From Planctomycetota bacterium (lineage in GTDB: Bacteria; Planctomycetota; Planctomycetia; Pirellulales; Lacipirellulaceae), in the NCBI GenBank assembly GCA_013151315.1, contig JAADIN010000143.1, positions 1 through 32,407 of the forward strand: 32,407 nucleotides of DNA, read 5' to 3'. Below are positions 7,567-17,536 of this stretch, piece by piece. The notes beneath the pieces are model-generated. The model saw nothing but the letters and a program-made list of their open reading frames with translations, had not been told where the DNA came from and searched no databases. Position numbers and translations under genes: made by a program. The stretch's first letter is position 1; every line of letters begins with the position of its first letter.

Positions 7567-8607
7567 TTATACCTTCAACGGATTCTGAATGAAGGTCTGT
7601 AGTCGTTGCATCTCGAAGGGGCTCCCCACGAACAGAGGTACCCGTTGGTGTAAATTTTTAGGAACGATGCTCAAAACCGATTCTTCGCCCGTCGTAGCGA
7701 TCCCTCCCGCTTGCTCCGCCAGCATGGCGATCGGACTGGCCTCGTACATCAAACGCAGCTTCCCCTCGGGATAAAAAGACGTGGGAGGATAAAGAAAAAC
7801 GCCTCCCTTGAGTAGGGTGCGATGAAAATCGGCCACCAGCGATCCAATGTACCGTGAGCGATAAAGCGAGTCGTCTTCGGCCGATTTCAGCCAATGGAGA
7901 TATCGCCGGCAGTAGGGCGGAAAACTGTCGGCATACGACTCGTTGACCGAGTAGATATTTCCCCGAGCCGGCATCTTCATGTTGGGGTGACTCAACAAAA
8001 AAGTGCCAATCGTCGGATCGAGCGTAAAGCCGTTGACCCCGTCGCCGGTCGTGTAGACCATCACCGTAGACGAACCGTACAGGCAGTAGCCTGCGGCAAG
8101 CTGTTGGGTGCCGGGCTGCAAAACTTCGGAGTGCGTGGAACCACCGTTGCTTTCAGGACGCCGGTAGATAGAAAAAATGGTGCCGACGCTTACGTTCACG
8201 TCGATGTTGCTCGAGCCGTCTAGGGGATCGAACACGACCACGTACTCGCCATCGTCTCGATTGTCGAAAACGACAATCGGATCTTCGTTCTCTTCGGAGG
8301 CCAGAATGCCGACATTGCCGCGCGAGCCTAGGCATTCCAAAAGCACTTGGTTGGAATAAATGTCGAGACTCTGTTGCTCTTCACCATGCACGTTGGTCGA
8401 GCCGGCGCTGCCGGTCTGATTGGTAAGCCCCAGGCGTCGCACCTGCTCGCCGATAATCTTGCAAGCCAGCACGATTCCACTCAAGAGCCAAGTCAACTCT
8501 CCGCCCGCCTGAGAACGCTGACTCAGTTGCTGTTCATGGATATGCCGCTCGAAAGTCGCTGTCTGATCTTGAGCCAAAATTTCACTCCCACACGATACCG
8601 TTGCCAA
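7567..8607 (-). CDS. fbp: Fructose-1,6-bisphosphatase class I
   Basis: DPLDGSSNIDVNVSVGTIFSIYR, KMPARGNIYSVNE, RYIGSLVADFHRTLLKGGVFLYP, LRLMYEASPIAMLAEQAGG motifs. Confidence 0.95.
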   Translation of the reverse strand: MATVSCGSEILAQDQTATFERHIHEQQLSQRSQAGGELTWLLSGIVLACKIIGEQVRRLGLTNQTGSAGSTNVHGEEQQSLDIYSNQVLLECLGSRGNVGILASEENEDPIVVFDNRDDGEYVVVFDPLDGSSNIDVNVSVGTIFSIYRRPESNGGSTHSEVLQPGTQQLAAGYCLYGSSTVMVYTTGDGVNGFTLDPTIGTFLLSHPNMKMPARGNIYSVNESYADSFPPYCRRYLHWLKSAEDDSLYRSRYIGSLVADFHRTLLKGGVFLYPPTSFYPEGKLRLMYEASPIAMLAEQAGGIATTGEESVLSIVPKNLHQRVPLFVGSPFEMQRLQTFIQNPLKV

Positions 8608-8679
8608 AACCTCTAGTATAAGGTCGGTCCGTCGCGATGCAGCCTATTCTCCTTTTTATTTTCGGCTAGAATCGACCCG

Positions 8680-8934
8680 ATGACCAGCGACCAAAATAAA
8701 ACATGGCTACCGATTCTACTCATCGCGGGGGCTTTGGTAGCCTGGGGGACGATTCTAGGGGTGGGAGCTTACCTGGCTCCTTCGGGAAAAATGCCCGGTG
8801 CCGACTATCGCAAGTTCCTGGTCCTAGCCGCTACCACCGCAGGATTCCTGCTTTTTTGGGGCCTCGCACTCGCTTCAAGGGCCGCCAAGCTTCGCCGTCA
8901 GCGCCGTTTGAAGGACGAGATCTCACCGAATTAG
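8680..8934 (+). CDS. Small hypothetical membrane protein (84 aa, two predicted transmembrane segments)
   Basis: ORF with two hydrophobic segments (WLPILLIAGALVAWGTILGVGAYL, FLVLAATTAGFLLFWGLALA) and a basic tail. Confidence 0.65.
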   Translation: MTSDQNKTWLPILLIAGALVAWGTILGVGAYLAPSGKMPGADYRKFLVLAATTAGFLLFWGLALASRAAKLRRQRRLKDEISPN

Positions 8935-8990
8935 CCGCTTTGGCGCTAGCCACGGTTACTTGGAAAAACCGCGGCTAGCGCCAAAACGGC
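8934..8990. repeat. Hairpin with GGCGCTAGCC...CGGCTAGCGCC arms beginning at the stop codon of the 84-aa ORF; possible terminator
   Basis: GCCGCTTTGGCGCTAGCCACGGTT (8934-8957) versus AAAACCGCGGCTAGCGCCAAAACGGC (8965-8990), about 22 of 24 pairs. Confidence 0.8.
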
Positions 8991-9111
8991 AAATCCTAGT
9001 TGAGCCTTGCCCAACCTGCCCGAGATAGGTAGATTGGTTGATTCTCGATTGCGGAAGACCGTGAGCCCTGTTCGATGGCTTGGTTCAATTGGAAAGATTA
9101 TTGGTGTGTAA

Positions 9112-9564
9112 ATGAAAACTTGTATGGCAAAAACTACCGTGGCCAAGACCGGCCAAGTTGATCGGAAATGGCTCTTGGTCGATGCCACCGACAAAATCGT
9201 CGGTCGCCTCGCCTCCGAGATCGCCACGATTCTGATGGGCAAGCACCGCCCCATCTACACCCCGCACGTCGATACGGGCGACTACATCGTGGTGGTCAAC
9301 GTCGAGAAGATCCGTTTCACCGGAAAAAAGTGGGAACAGAAAAAGTACGCTTGGTACACAGGCTACACGCGCCAGCGAACCGTCACGGCCGAAGTGCGAC
9401 GCGAGCGCAAGCCCGAACTGATTCTCCAAGAGGCCGTACGTCGAATGTTGCCCAAGAGCAAATTGGGCCGAGCGATGCTTTCCAAACTCAAAGTCTTCGC
9501 CGGACCCGAGCACCCGCACACAGCACAAAAACCGGAGCCAACCGAATTGGCCCTGAAGTCCTAA
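9112..9564 (+). CDS. rplM: 50S ribosomal protein L13 (alternative start at 9124)
   Basis: WLLVDATDKIVGRLASEIATILMGKHRPIYTPHVDTGDYIVVVNVEKIRFTGKKWEQKKY; adjacent to rpsI. Confidence 0.97.
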   Translation: MKTCMAKTTVAKTGQVDRKWLLVDATDKIVGRLASEIATILMGKHRPIYTPHVDTGDYIVVVNVEKIRFTGKKWEQKKYAWYTGYTRQRTVTAEVRRERKPELILQEAVRRMLPKSKLGRAMLSKLKVFAGPEHPHTAQKPEPTELALKS

Positions 9565-9660
9565 ACACGGCCCGTTAGCGGCTGCTGCCAAGCAGTCCCC
9601 CCGCAAAAGATTTCAAACCCCACAGATTTCAAAACCGCACAAGCGTAGGACCCCCATTCC

Positions 9661-10068
9661 ATGGCTACCACCAAGACCGTCGTCGAAGAAGCCCTAGGAA
9701 CTGGCCGTCGAAAAACGTCGGTCGCTCGTGTCCGTATCCGTGCCGGCAGCGGCAAGATCAAAATCAATAAACGCGAGCTCGATGAATTCTTCTGCGTCGA
9801 TCAAGACCGAAGCACTGTCGTTTCGCCTTTGGAACACTGCGAAGTTCGCAACGATGTCGACATCGTCATCCTCGTCCACGGCGGCGGCACCACCGGCCAA
9901 GCAGGTGCCTGCATGCAAGGAATCGCTCGAGCACTACTGAAGCACGACAGCGATTTGGAAGAAAAGCTCCGCGAAAAGAGCTTCCTAACCCGCGATGCCC
10001 GCATGAAAGAACGAAAGAAGCCCGGTCTGCACGGGGCACGTCGTGGAACCCAGTTCTCCAAACGGTAG
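9661..10068 (+). CDS. rpsI: 30S ribosomal protein S9
   Basis: GTGRRKTSVARVRIRAGSGKIKINKRELDEFF ... GGGTTGQAGACMQGIARALL ... LTRDARMKERKKPGLHGARRGTQFSKR. Confidence 0.97.
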   Translation: MATTKTVVEEALGTGRRKTSVARVRIRAGSGKIKINKRELDEFFCVDQDRSTVVSPLEHCEVRNDVDIVILVHGGGTTGQAGACMQGIARALLKHDSDLEEKLREKSFLTRDARMKERKKPGLHGARRGTQFSKR

Positions 10069-10993
10069 CGGCACCAAAAAGCGTCGCCTGCTTGTCGGCT
10101 TCGCGGTCTTGGCTGCGCTGCCCACGTATTTGGCTCTCGGGGCGAGACTGTGGTGGGTGCTCGACTTGGCAACGCACTTTTGCGCCTTCTACGCCTTCGC
10201 ACTGCTGCCGATTGCAGTGGCGTTGCTGGTTTCCAAACGGTGGCGACTTCTCGCCTTCGTTTCTGCTGCACTCGCAATCAACATTTCGTTGCTCGCGCCA
10301 CTCTACTTCCGCGACAGGGTGCCGACAGACACTCAGCCGTTGCGGATCGTCTCGATCAATGTGTTGTTTGAAAATCCACAGCACGAGCGAGTTCTCGACT
10401 GCATTCGCCAGGAAACTCCCGATCTTGTCCTGCTCATGGAAGTCAACGCGAGTTGGCAACCGGCACTAACCACTCTCAAATCGCAGTTCCCCTACTCCCT
10501 TTTTGAAACCAAGGAAGGCTCGTTCGGAATCGCTCTCTTCAGCAAGTTGCCTCTGGAAAACTTGCAGCTCCTCGACTTCGGGTCGATAGGCACCCCTTCG
10601 ATTCAGGCAACCGTTCGAGTCGACGGCACCCCGGTACAAATCGTCGGCGCCCACTTCATACCCCCCATGAATGGCGAAAAATCCCGCCTACGAAACCAAT
10701 ATTTGATAGCAGCCGCCCAAGAGTTAGCCCGTACGCCCGGCCCTCGCTTGCTTCTGGGCGATCTGAACATCACTCCCTGGTCGCCCTATTTTCGTGACCT
10801 ACTGAAGCTCGGCGGGCTGCGAAATAGCCAAATCGGCTTCGGCATCCAGCCCACCTGGCTCGCGGCCCTCCCGATCGACCACCTGCTGCATTCCGACGAC
10901 GTTGCGATACTCGACCGCCGCATTGGCCCCGACGTCGGATCGGACCATCGCCCTCTGATCGTCGATTTCGCAGTAAAAAAGACGGCCCAATAG
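10043..10993 (+). CDS. Endonuclease/exonuclease/phosphatase family protein with N-terminal membrane segments
   Basis: RIVSINVLFEN, DLVLLMEVNASW, LLLGDLNITPWSPYFRDLL, GSDHRPLIVDF motifs; GTG start at 10043 overlaps rpsI by 26 nt. Confidence 0.82.
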   Translation: MEPSSPNGSGTKKRRLLVGFAVLAALPTYLALGARLWWVLDLATHFCAFYAFALLPIAVALLVSKRWRLLAFVSAALAINISLLAPLYFRDRVPTDTQPLRIVSINVLFENPQHERVLDCIRQETPDLVLLMEVNASWQPALTTLKSQFPYSLFETKEGSFGIALFSKLPLENLQLLDFGSIGTPSIQATVRVDGTPVQIVGAHFIPPMNGEKSRLRNQYLIAAAQELARTPGPRLLLGDLNITPWSPYFRDLLKLGGLRNSQIGFGIQPTWLAALPIDHLLHSDDVAILDRRIGPDVGSDHRPLIVDFAVKKTAQ

Positions 10994-11157
10994 CGAGACT
11001 CTACCCCTCGGCCGGGGTTAAACTCTCTAGGGCAACCTACAAAGTGGTTAGCACCGACGGCCACGTCGCTTGCGTAGGGGCCCATGGCGACCGCGAAAAA
11101 AGCAAATGGTTCTAGGGGCCGCCGTGGTATGCTTTTCTGCAGAGAGGAGATAGAACG

Positions 11158-12750
11158 ATGGGCAAAATGCCAACGCTCGTACTGATACTCTTGACCTTCG
11201 GAACAAGCGCCTCCGCGGCCCAGCCCTCCGCCAAAGCAACCGCCCAACGGATCGATGCCGTCCTAGCCAGCGAGCTTTTCAACGACCCAACCCAACTCGC
11301 GCCAAGGTCTGACGACGAGACCTACTTGAGACGAGTTTGGCTCGACGTGGTCGGCCATATCCCCACGCCCAAGCAGGCGACCACCTTTGCGCTCGACCCC
11401 TCGCCCGACAAGCGAGAGCGAACGGTGCGCCAACTACTCCAAAACCCCGACTACGGAAAAAATTGGGCTCGCTACTGGCGAGACGTGGTATTTTCTCGCC
11501 GCCTAGAAGATCGCGCGATCCTTGCCGCCAATGCGATGGAAACCGACCTTGCCCGTTGGCTCAACGAGAGCCAGGGCTGGGACCGCATCGCTTCGCGATT
11601 TATCACTGCCAGTGGCGATGTCCGTAAGCACGGCAACACCGCGATCGTCATGGCACAAGACGGGCGGACCGAAGAAATGACCGCCGAGATTTCGCGAATC
11701 TTCCTCGGCATTCAAATCCAATGTGCCCAGTGTCACGACCACCCCTACGACCGCTGGAAACGCAACCAGTTCCACGAGTTGGCCGCCTTCTTTCCTCGCG
11801 TAGGAATCCGACGGGTAAACGACATGGCCCTGCGCAGTTTTGAAGTGTACGGATCTGACCAAGCGAGAAAGCGACCCAAGAAAAACAACGATCGTCGCCC
11901 CCAGCCTGAGCATTTCATGTCCCATCTCGACGACCCCACGGCAAAAGGAACCAAGATTCAGCCCAAGTTTTTTCTCACCCGTCAGACACTCCCGCTAGGA
12001 TCGAGCGACGCCCACCGACGCAGCCAATTGGCCGACTGGCTTACCGACAACGACTGGTTCGCCATCGCGCTGGTCAATCGCGTTTGGTCCGAACTCGTCG
12101 GCGAAGGGTTTTATGAACCGGTCGACGATCTGGGACCCGACCGCAAGGCAACGGCTCCCAAGGCCGTCAAACTTTTGGCAAGCAAATTCCGCCAAAGCGG
12201 CTACGACCTCCAATGGCTGTTCCAAACAATTTGCCAAACCGAAGCCTACGGCCGCGAGTCGCGCCCGCGACGCAAAGCGGACGAAACTCCGTTCACCGCC
12301 AACGTGCCCCAACGGCTTCGTAGCGACCAACTCATGAATGCCGCCTACTCGGCTCTGGAGATCGTCGAATCAAAAGGAGGTTGGTCGAACCGAGAACGTC
12401 GCAAAAGCTCACGACAACGGTTTGCCGAAATTTTTGGCTACGACCCGAGCGTCTCTCGCGACAGCATCTCGGCCTCGATCCCACAAGTGCTAGCCCTGAT
12501 GAATTCACCGCAAGTCAATCGCGCCTTGGCGGCCAACCGCTCGAGTCTCCTGGGCCGTCGGTTAGAGGCGATAGAAGACAACGAGCCATTGATTGTTGAG
12601 CTGTACCTACGATGCCTAAGCCGACAGCCAACCGACGAGGAACTCTCGCTGCTGCTCACCTATAGCGAAGAGATCGGCGACCGACGGCAAGCCTTCGAGG
12701 ACATCCTGTGGGCACTAGTCAACTCCGCCGAATTCCAACATCGAAAATAA
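11158..12750 (+). CDS. DUF1549/DUF1553 (PSCyt2/PSD1-type) secreted protein
   Basis: Signal peptide; LRRVWLDVVGHIPTPKQ, QCAQCHDHPYDRWKRNQFHELAAFF, LADWLTDNDWFAIALVNRVW, ILWALVNSAEFQHRK typical of the family. Confidence 0.9.
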   Translation: MGKMPTLVLILLTFGTSASAAQPSAKATAQRIDAVLASELFNDPTQLAPRSDDETYLRRVWLDVVGHIPTPKQATTFALDPSPDKRERTVRQLLQNPDYGKNWARYWRDVVFSRRLEDRAILAANAMETDLARWLNESQGWDRIASRFITASGDVRKHGNTAIVMAQDGRTEEMTAEISRIFLGIQIQCAQCHDHPYDRWKRNQFHELAAFFPRVGIRRVNDMALRSFEVYGSDQARKRPKKNNDRRPQPEHFMSHLDDPTAKGTKIQPKFFLTRQTLPLGSSDAHRRSQLADWLTDNDWFAIALVNRVWSELVGEGFYEPVDDLGPDRKATAPKAVKLLASKFRQSGYDLQWLFQTICQTEAYGRESRPRRKADETPFTANVPQRLRSDQLMNAAYSALEIVESKGGWSNRERRKSSRQRFAEIFGYDPSVSRDSISASIPQVLALMNSPQVNRALAANRSSLLGRRLEAIEDNEPLIVELYLRCLSRQPTDEELSLLLTYSEEIGDRRQAFEDILWALVNSAEFQHRK

Positions 12751-12759
12751 CACAGCGAG

Positions 12760-12780
12760 CCGTGGCGTCCCCGACCACGG
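12760..12780. repeat. Short hairpin CCGTGG-cgtccccga-CCACGG immediately upstream of the DUF1501 start
   Basis: 6-bp perfect inverted repeat in the 5' leader; similar sequence at 19355-19385. Confidence 0.5.
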
Positions 12781-12786
12781 AAACCC

Positions 12787-14082
12787 ATGAACCTTCAACA
12801 CCACACCAACATCGCCCTCCGCCAAAACCAAGTCGTCGGTCGTCGCGATTTTCTACGCCAGCTATCAGCCGCGGGCCTCGCTGCCGGGGCCTGCAACTGG
12901 ACCGATGCAATCAGCGCCTCGGCCGACGCGCTCCGCTCGCGCGGCATGGCCTGCATTCTGCTCTGGATGCAGGGCGGCCCGTCGCAATACGAAACTTTCA
13001 GCCCCAAGCCCGATCACAAAAACAGTGGCGAGACTCGGGCGATCGCAACCCGCGTTCCCGGAATTCAAATTGCCGATAATCTGCCCCATTGCGCCAAGGT
13101 GATAGAAGACCTAGCCATCATTCGTTCGATGACCAGCAAAGAAGGCAATCACGGCCGAGCCACCTATCTGCTCCATCATGGCTATCTGCCGATGGGAAGC
13201 GTCAAATTCCCGACCCTCGGCTCCCACGTGGCGCATCAAATTGGCGATGCGGCCAGCCAACTACCGAGTTACGTACGCATCGGCAATCGATTGGCAAACT
13301 CCGGCGGAGGAGGATTCTTAGGCGTCGACTACGACCCACTCATTCTTTCCTCAGCCAACCGCCCACCGGAAAACACAACGCCAACAACCGGCCGCAAGCG
13401 TTTCCAGCGCCGCCTGCAGTTGCTCAGCTCAATCCAAACCGGCTTTGCGCAAGGGCCCGGAGCCCAAGTAGTAGCCGATCAACAAAAAATCGTTGCCAGC
13501 GCCTCGCAGATGATTCTCAGTCCCAGCATGGCCGCTTTCGATCTCGAAAAAGAGCCCCGAAAAATTCACGCCAACTACGGCGAAGGCGACTTCGCCTCAG
13601 GCTGCATGCTCGCCCGACGATTGGTTGAACACGGCGTCACGTTTGTTGAAGTCGTCTCCCGGGGCTGGGATACCCATCAAGACGTCTTCAGCCGTACACG
13701 CGACTTGACCACTCAAATCGATCAACCGATGGCCACACTCATTACCGACCTCAAGCAGCGCGGCATGCTCGAAAAAACTTTGGTCGTCTGGATGGGCGAA
13801 TTCGGTCGCTCGCCAAGCGTCAACGCCCGAGGCGGACGAGACCACTACCCCAAAGCGTTTAATGCCGTCATGGCTGGCGGCGGCGTCTCGGGCGGGCAGG
13901 TGATCGGCAAAACCAACGCCGCGGGCGCCGAAGTGGTCGATCGCCCCGTCACGGTCAACGACTTATTCCGCACGATCTACCACACGCTCGAGATCGACGC
14001 CGACGAAGAAAACATCAGCAGCATCGGTCGCCCAATCAAACTAGTCGATGGCGGCAAAGTGGTGGAAGAGTTGTTCGAATAA
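12787..14082 (+). CDS. DUF1501 domain-containing protein (sulfatase/phosphatase-like, Tat-type leader)
   Basis: GRRDFLRQLSAAGLAAGA leader, CILLWMQGGPSQYETFSPKP, VVWMGEFGRSPSVNARGGRDHYPKAFNAVMAGGGVSGGQVIGKT. Confidence 0.93.
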   Translation: MNLQHHTNIALRQNQVVGRRDFLRQLSAAGLAAGACNWTDAISASADALRSRGMACILLWMQGGPSQYETFSPKPDHKNSGETRAIATRVPGIQIADNLPHCAKVIEDLAIIRSMTSKEGNHGRATYLLHHGYLPMGSVKFPTLGSHVAHQIGDAASQLPSYVRIGNRLANSGGGGFLGVDYDPLILSSANRPPENTTPTTGRKRFQRRLQLLSSIQTGFAQGPGAQVVADQQKIVASASQMILSPSMAAFDLEKEPRKIHANYGEGDFASGCMLARRLVEHGVTFVEVVSRGWDTHQDVFSRTRDLTTQIDQPMATLITDLKQRGMLEKTLVVWMGEFGRSPSVNARGGRDHYPKAFNAVMAGGGVSGGQVIGKTNAAGAEVVDRPVTVNDLFRTIYHTLEIDADEENISSIGRPIKLVDGGKVVEELFE

Positions 14083-14098
14083 CCCCGACCCACTTCCC

Positions 14099-15190
14099 CT
14101 ACACGTTAAACAAAAAATGACAAACATCGCTATCTTGCATCACATAGCTTTTTCCTTCGACGCGCATCTTCCCCGCTTCGCGGATCGCCTTTTCGCTGCC
14201 ATATTCGTCCAGGTCGTCCACTGAATACGTTTCGCAGCGGATAAAGCCGCGCTCGAAATCGGTGTGAATCACCCCGGCCGCTTGCGGGGCCGTCGCGCCG
14301 ATCGGAATCGCCCAAGCGCGAATCTCTTTTTCGCCAGCGGTAAAATAACTGTGCAAACCGAGCAGTTGATACGTCCCATGAGCAAGGGCCGCCAGGGCGG
14401 GTTCAGCCAGCCCCAGGCTCTCCAGCATTTCGCTCGCCTCGGTGGCGTCGAGCTCCGCAAGTTCCGCTTCAAGGCTTGCACAAACGGGCACGACCGAACC
14501 CCCTTCGGCCGCCGCGTGGCGACGTAGGGCCTGCGCGTGATCGTTCTCGCCCTGCAGGTCATCTTCGCCGACGTTGGCGACATAAAGCACGCGCTTGCCG
14601 GTGATCAGTTGCAATTCCGTAAGCACTTTGGCCTGGGCTGCGTCTTCGTAAGCAAGCCCTCGCACCGGCTTTCCCTCGGCAAGCAGCGCTTGACATGCGT
14701 CGAGCACTTCGAGCCGTAGCTTGGCCTCTTTGTCGCCCGTCCGCGCGGTCCGGCGTGCCTTGTCGGTCATCGATTCCACCGACTGCAAATCGGCGAGCAT
14801 CAGCTCGGTATCGATCGTCTCGACATCGCGCAGCGGATCGACCTTGCCATCGACATGAATGACATCCCCATCCTCAAAACAGCGGACCACATGCAGAATC
14901 GCGTCGACGGTGCGGATATGGGCCAAAAATTTGTTACCCAAGCCTTCGCCGTCCGACGCACCCCGCACAATCCCGGCAATGTCAACCAGTTTCAGAACCG
15001 CAGGGATGGTTTTTTCTGTGACAATATGCTGACCCAGTCGCGCCAAGCGAGCGTCAGGCACGCTCACCGCCCCCACATTGGGCTCAATCGTGCAGAAAGG
15101 GTAATTTTCACTGGCAATCCCGGCCGCCGTAAGCGCATTAAAAAGCGTCGATTTCCCAACATTCGGCAAGCCGACAATTCCTGCTTCCAT
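14099..15190 (-). CDS. ychF: Redox-regulated ATPase/GTPase YchF (OLA1 family)
   Basis: [90 protein letters not shown]. Confidence 0.97.
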   Translation of the reverse strand: MEAGIVGLPNVGKSTLFNALTAAGIASENYPFCTIEPNVGAVSVPDARLARLGQHIVTEKTIPAVLKLVDIAGIVRGASDGEGLGNKFLAHIRTVDAILHVVRCFEDGDVIHVDGKVDPLRDVETIDTELMLADLQSVESMTDKARRTARTGDKEAKLRLEVLDACQALLAEGKPVRGLAYEDAAQAKVLTELQLITGKRVLYVANVGEDDLQGENDHAQALRRHAAAEGGSVVPVCASLEAELAELDATEASEMLESLGLAEPALAALAHGTYQLLGLHSYFTAGEKEIRAWAIPIGATAPQAAGVIHTDFERGFIRCETYSVDDLDEYGSEKAIREAGKMRVEGKSYVMQDSDVCHFLFNV

Positions 15191-15284
15191 AGTCTTCTCA
15201 CTTCCGATTCCACGGCAATAGAGCGATTAAAACCCCGAATTGTAGCCCAGAGACTCTCCAAAGAACAGCCGACACAAGACCCTC

Positions 15285-15360
15285 AATACAAGCCGCGACG
15301 CGCAAGCGAGTGGGTTTTCCACGCACCGGGACCCACTCGCTTGCGCGTCGTGCTTGTATT
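15285..15360. repeat. Long inverted repeat (about 30-bp arms, 15-nt loop), family A, in the ychF/TPR divergent intergenic region
   Basis: AATACAAGCCGCGACGCGCAAGCGAGTGGGT (15285-15315) versus ACCCACTCGCTTGCGCGTCGTGCTTGTATT (15331-15360). Confidence 0.93.
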
Positions 15361-15514
15361 TTCCATGCCAAAGTCCCCCACGGCGTTGCCTCCGCTCCTT
15401 TTTCCAACAATCTCACGTGGCCAGATTCGCCCTCAGCGGTAATAATGGGCCTGGAGCGATGGCCCATCGATTGCCACGGCCTCCAAACAATCGGCAACCG
15501 TTAAGGGTAGTTTT

Positions 15515-17185
15515 ATGTCGCACAATTTTTTGAAAACCACGCCCCTCCTTGGGTTCGCTCTGGCAATGATTCTTGGCGTTTTCTCCGCCCGAGCGTTCGC
15601 CGAAAATGAAAATAAGCCGCTCGCCCAGAACGAGGGCCTTGAGGATCTCGATCAGGCGATGCGAGTCAAGATAAACGCCACGGGAATTCGCGACATCAAC
15701 CAAGCCGTCGAACTCTTGCAGCGAGCTCTCGACAAGGGCCTCGAGCCGGTCGATGCCGACTTTGCCCAAGAGCTGCTCTCTTCCGCCCTGATGGAACGAG
15801 CTTCCGCACTGGTTCGGGTGATCAACGCACGTTCGATCGCCGATCCGAAAGTTCAGCAAATCCGCCAATTGGTTATTTCCGATTTGCGTCGAATCCTAGC
15901 CTACGACAACCCTCCGCCGCGGGCCAGCTTCGAGTTAGGCCGCTTGATGGCCATGCCCGGCGGCGATCCGCACGAAGCACGACGAGTGCTGACCACTTTT
16001 TTAGAAACGCCCGATTTGCCTGACAACCAACGGGCAGAAGCTTTTATTCTTCGTTCCCGTGTCCAGACCGACGAAGCCAAGGCCTTGGCCGACTTCGACG
16101 AAGCGCTCCGATTGGCTCCCGACAACGCAGGATACCGGCTCGTGCGCGCAGTCTTCTTGCGTAGCCGAAGCAAATTTGAGGACGCGCTCGAAGAAGTGGG
16201 GCAAGTTCTTCAGCAGGCCCCCGACGATGCCAATGCCCTCATCTTGCAAGGCGAACTTTTCCGTGAATTGAACCAACCCGACGAGGCACTCGCAAGCTTT
16301 GATCGAGCGACCAAGTTGGCCCCTCAGGCGCCAACTCCGTTTCAGAATCGGGGAGAAATCTACCGCAAGCAGGAAAAATTTGACCTGGCAATTGCCCAGT
16401 TCGACCAAGTCTTAAAACTCCAACCCGGATATCCCCTAACACTCGTCCATCGGGCCGAGGCCTATCTCTACTCAGGGAAATTAGAAAAAGCCCTAGCCGA
16501 CGTCGAGGGGGTGCTAGAAAAACAACCGCTCATCGCAGCCCACCGGCTTCGTGCCGAAGTGCTCGCCAAAATGGATCGTTTGCAAGAGGCCATCGAAGAA
16601 ATGGAGCGCGTCTCCAAGGCCATGCCCCAACAGGTCGACCTCCGAATGCAGTTGGCCCTTTACTACCTCGTCGACGGCCAACCACGCAAAGCCATTGCCG
16701 CCTACAGCGAAGTCATCAAAGTCAACGAAAAAAGTTTTGTTGCTTGGAGGAGCCGAGGGGATGCCTACTTAAATATCGGCGAGCACTCCGAGGCGGTTGC
16801 CGATCTGCAGCAAGCCCTCGAACTCTCGCCAGACGACTCCTCGGTCTTAAACAATCTGGCATGGGTCTTGGCAACCTCGCCCCAAGACGAAGTCCGCGAC
16901 GCGAAACGAGCGATTGAGCTGGCGACCAAAGCCTGCGAGCAATCGGACTACAGCCAGTCGCACATTCTCAGCACGCTAGCCGCCGCTTATGCCGAGGCAG
17001 GCCAATTCGAGACAGCCATCAAATGGTCGCAAAAAGCCGTCGACATGGAAGACCCCGAACACGGCAAACAACTGGCCGCCGAACTGGCCAGCTACCGCGA
17101 AGACCGCCCCTGGCGAGAAAAGCAAACCGTCGCCGAAAGCGAACCGACTGCTGAAAAGCCCGAAGCGACCGAGACCACCAAATAG
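15515..17185 (+). CDS. Secreted/periplasmic tetratricopeptide repeat protein
   Basis: Signal-like N-terminus; repeated TPR units (PDEALASFDRATKLAPQAPTPFQNRGEIYRKQEKFDLAIAQFDQVLKLQPGYP...). Confidence 0.9.
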   Translation: MSHNFLKTTPLLGFALAMILGVFSARAFAENENKPLAQNEGLEDLDQAMRVKINATGIRDINQAVELLQRALDKGLEPVDADFAQELLSSALMERASALVRVINARSIADPKVQQIRQLVISDLRRILAYDNPPPRASFELGRLMAMPGGDPHEARRVLTTFLETPDLPDNQRAEAFILRSRVQTDEAKALADFDEALRLAPDNAGYRLVRAVFLRSRSKFEDALEEVGQVLQQAPDDANALILQGELFRELNQPDEALASFDRATKLAPQAPTPFQNRGEIYRKQEKFDLAIAQFDQVLKLQPGYPLTLVHRAEAYLYSGKLEKALADVEGVLEKQPLIAAHRLRAEVLAKMDRLQEAIEEMERVSKAMPQQVDLRMQLALYYLVDGQPRKAIAAYSEVIKVNEKSFVAWRSRGDAYLNIGEHSEAVADLQQALELSPDDSSVLNNLAWVLATSPQDEVRDAKRAIELATKACEQSDYSQSHILSTLAAAYAEAGQFETAIKWSQKAVDMEDPEHGKQLAAELASYREDRPWREKQTVAESEPTAEKPEATETTK

Positions 17186-17203
17186 AGCCTCGGAACACAC
17201 GCT

Positions 17204-17235
17204 CAAAGCCGAGGGATTGCAATCCCTCGGCTTTG
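17204..17235. repeat. Palindrome family B copy 1: 32-nt perfect palindrome CAAAGCCGAGGGATTGCAATCCCTCGGCTTTG, 18 nt after the TPR stop
   Basis: Self-complementary over its full length; near-identical copies at 23925, 27291, 28275. Confidence 0.95.
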
Positions 17236-17536
17236 CCCAGCCGATCCGTTTCATCGGGTAGCAGCGCGGCCAAAAAAAGCACTCGCTATCCCTTCTCAAA
17301 GAAGCGATAATCCTCTGTCGCACACGGGTGGACAGCTGCACCCAATCCCAATCCATTTTGTCACCTCCAACCCCATGTCGAGTTTTCCTGCCAAAACTCT
17401 CGCCACCAAACATGCCAAACACTGCCACACGAAAGTGAACGACCAAACCAAGAAGCCCCCTTTGTCCTTTTGGCACAAAACGCGAGCTCAAAACTCCTGA
17501 ACCTAACAACGAGCCCCCTTTTTTCGAGTTCACTTC

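Noticed and set aside
14855-15442. 195-aa plus-strand ORF with RASEWV segment
   Set aside because: Antisense to ychF and then reads through the long palindrome; artifact
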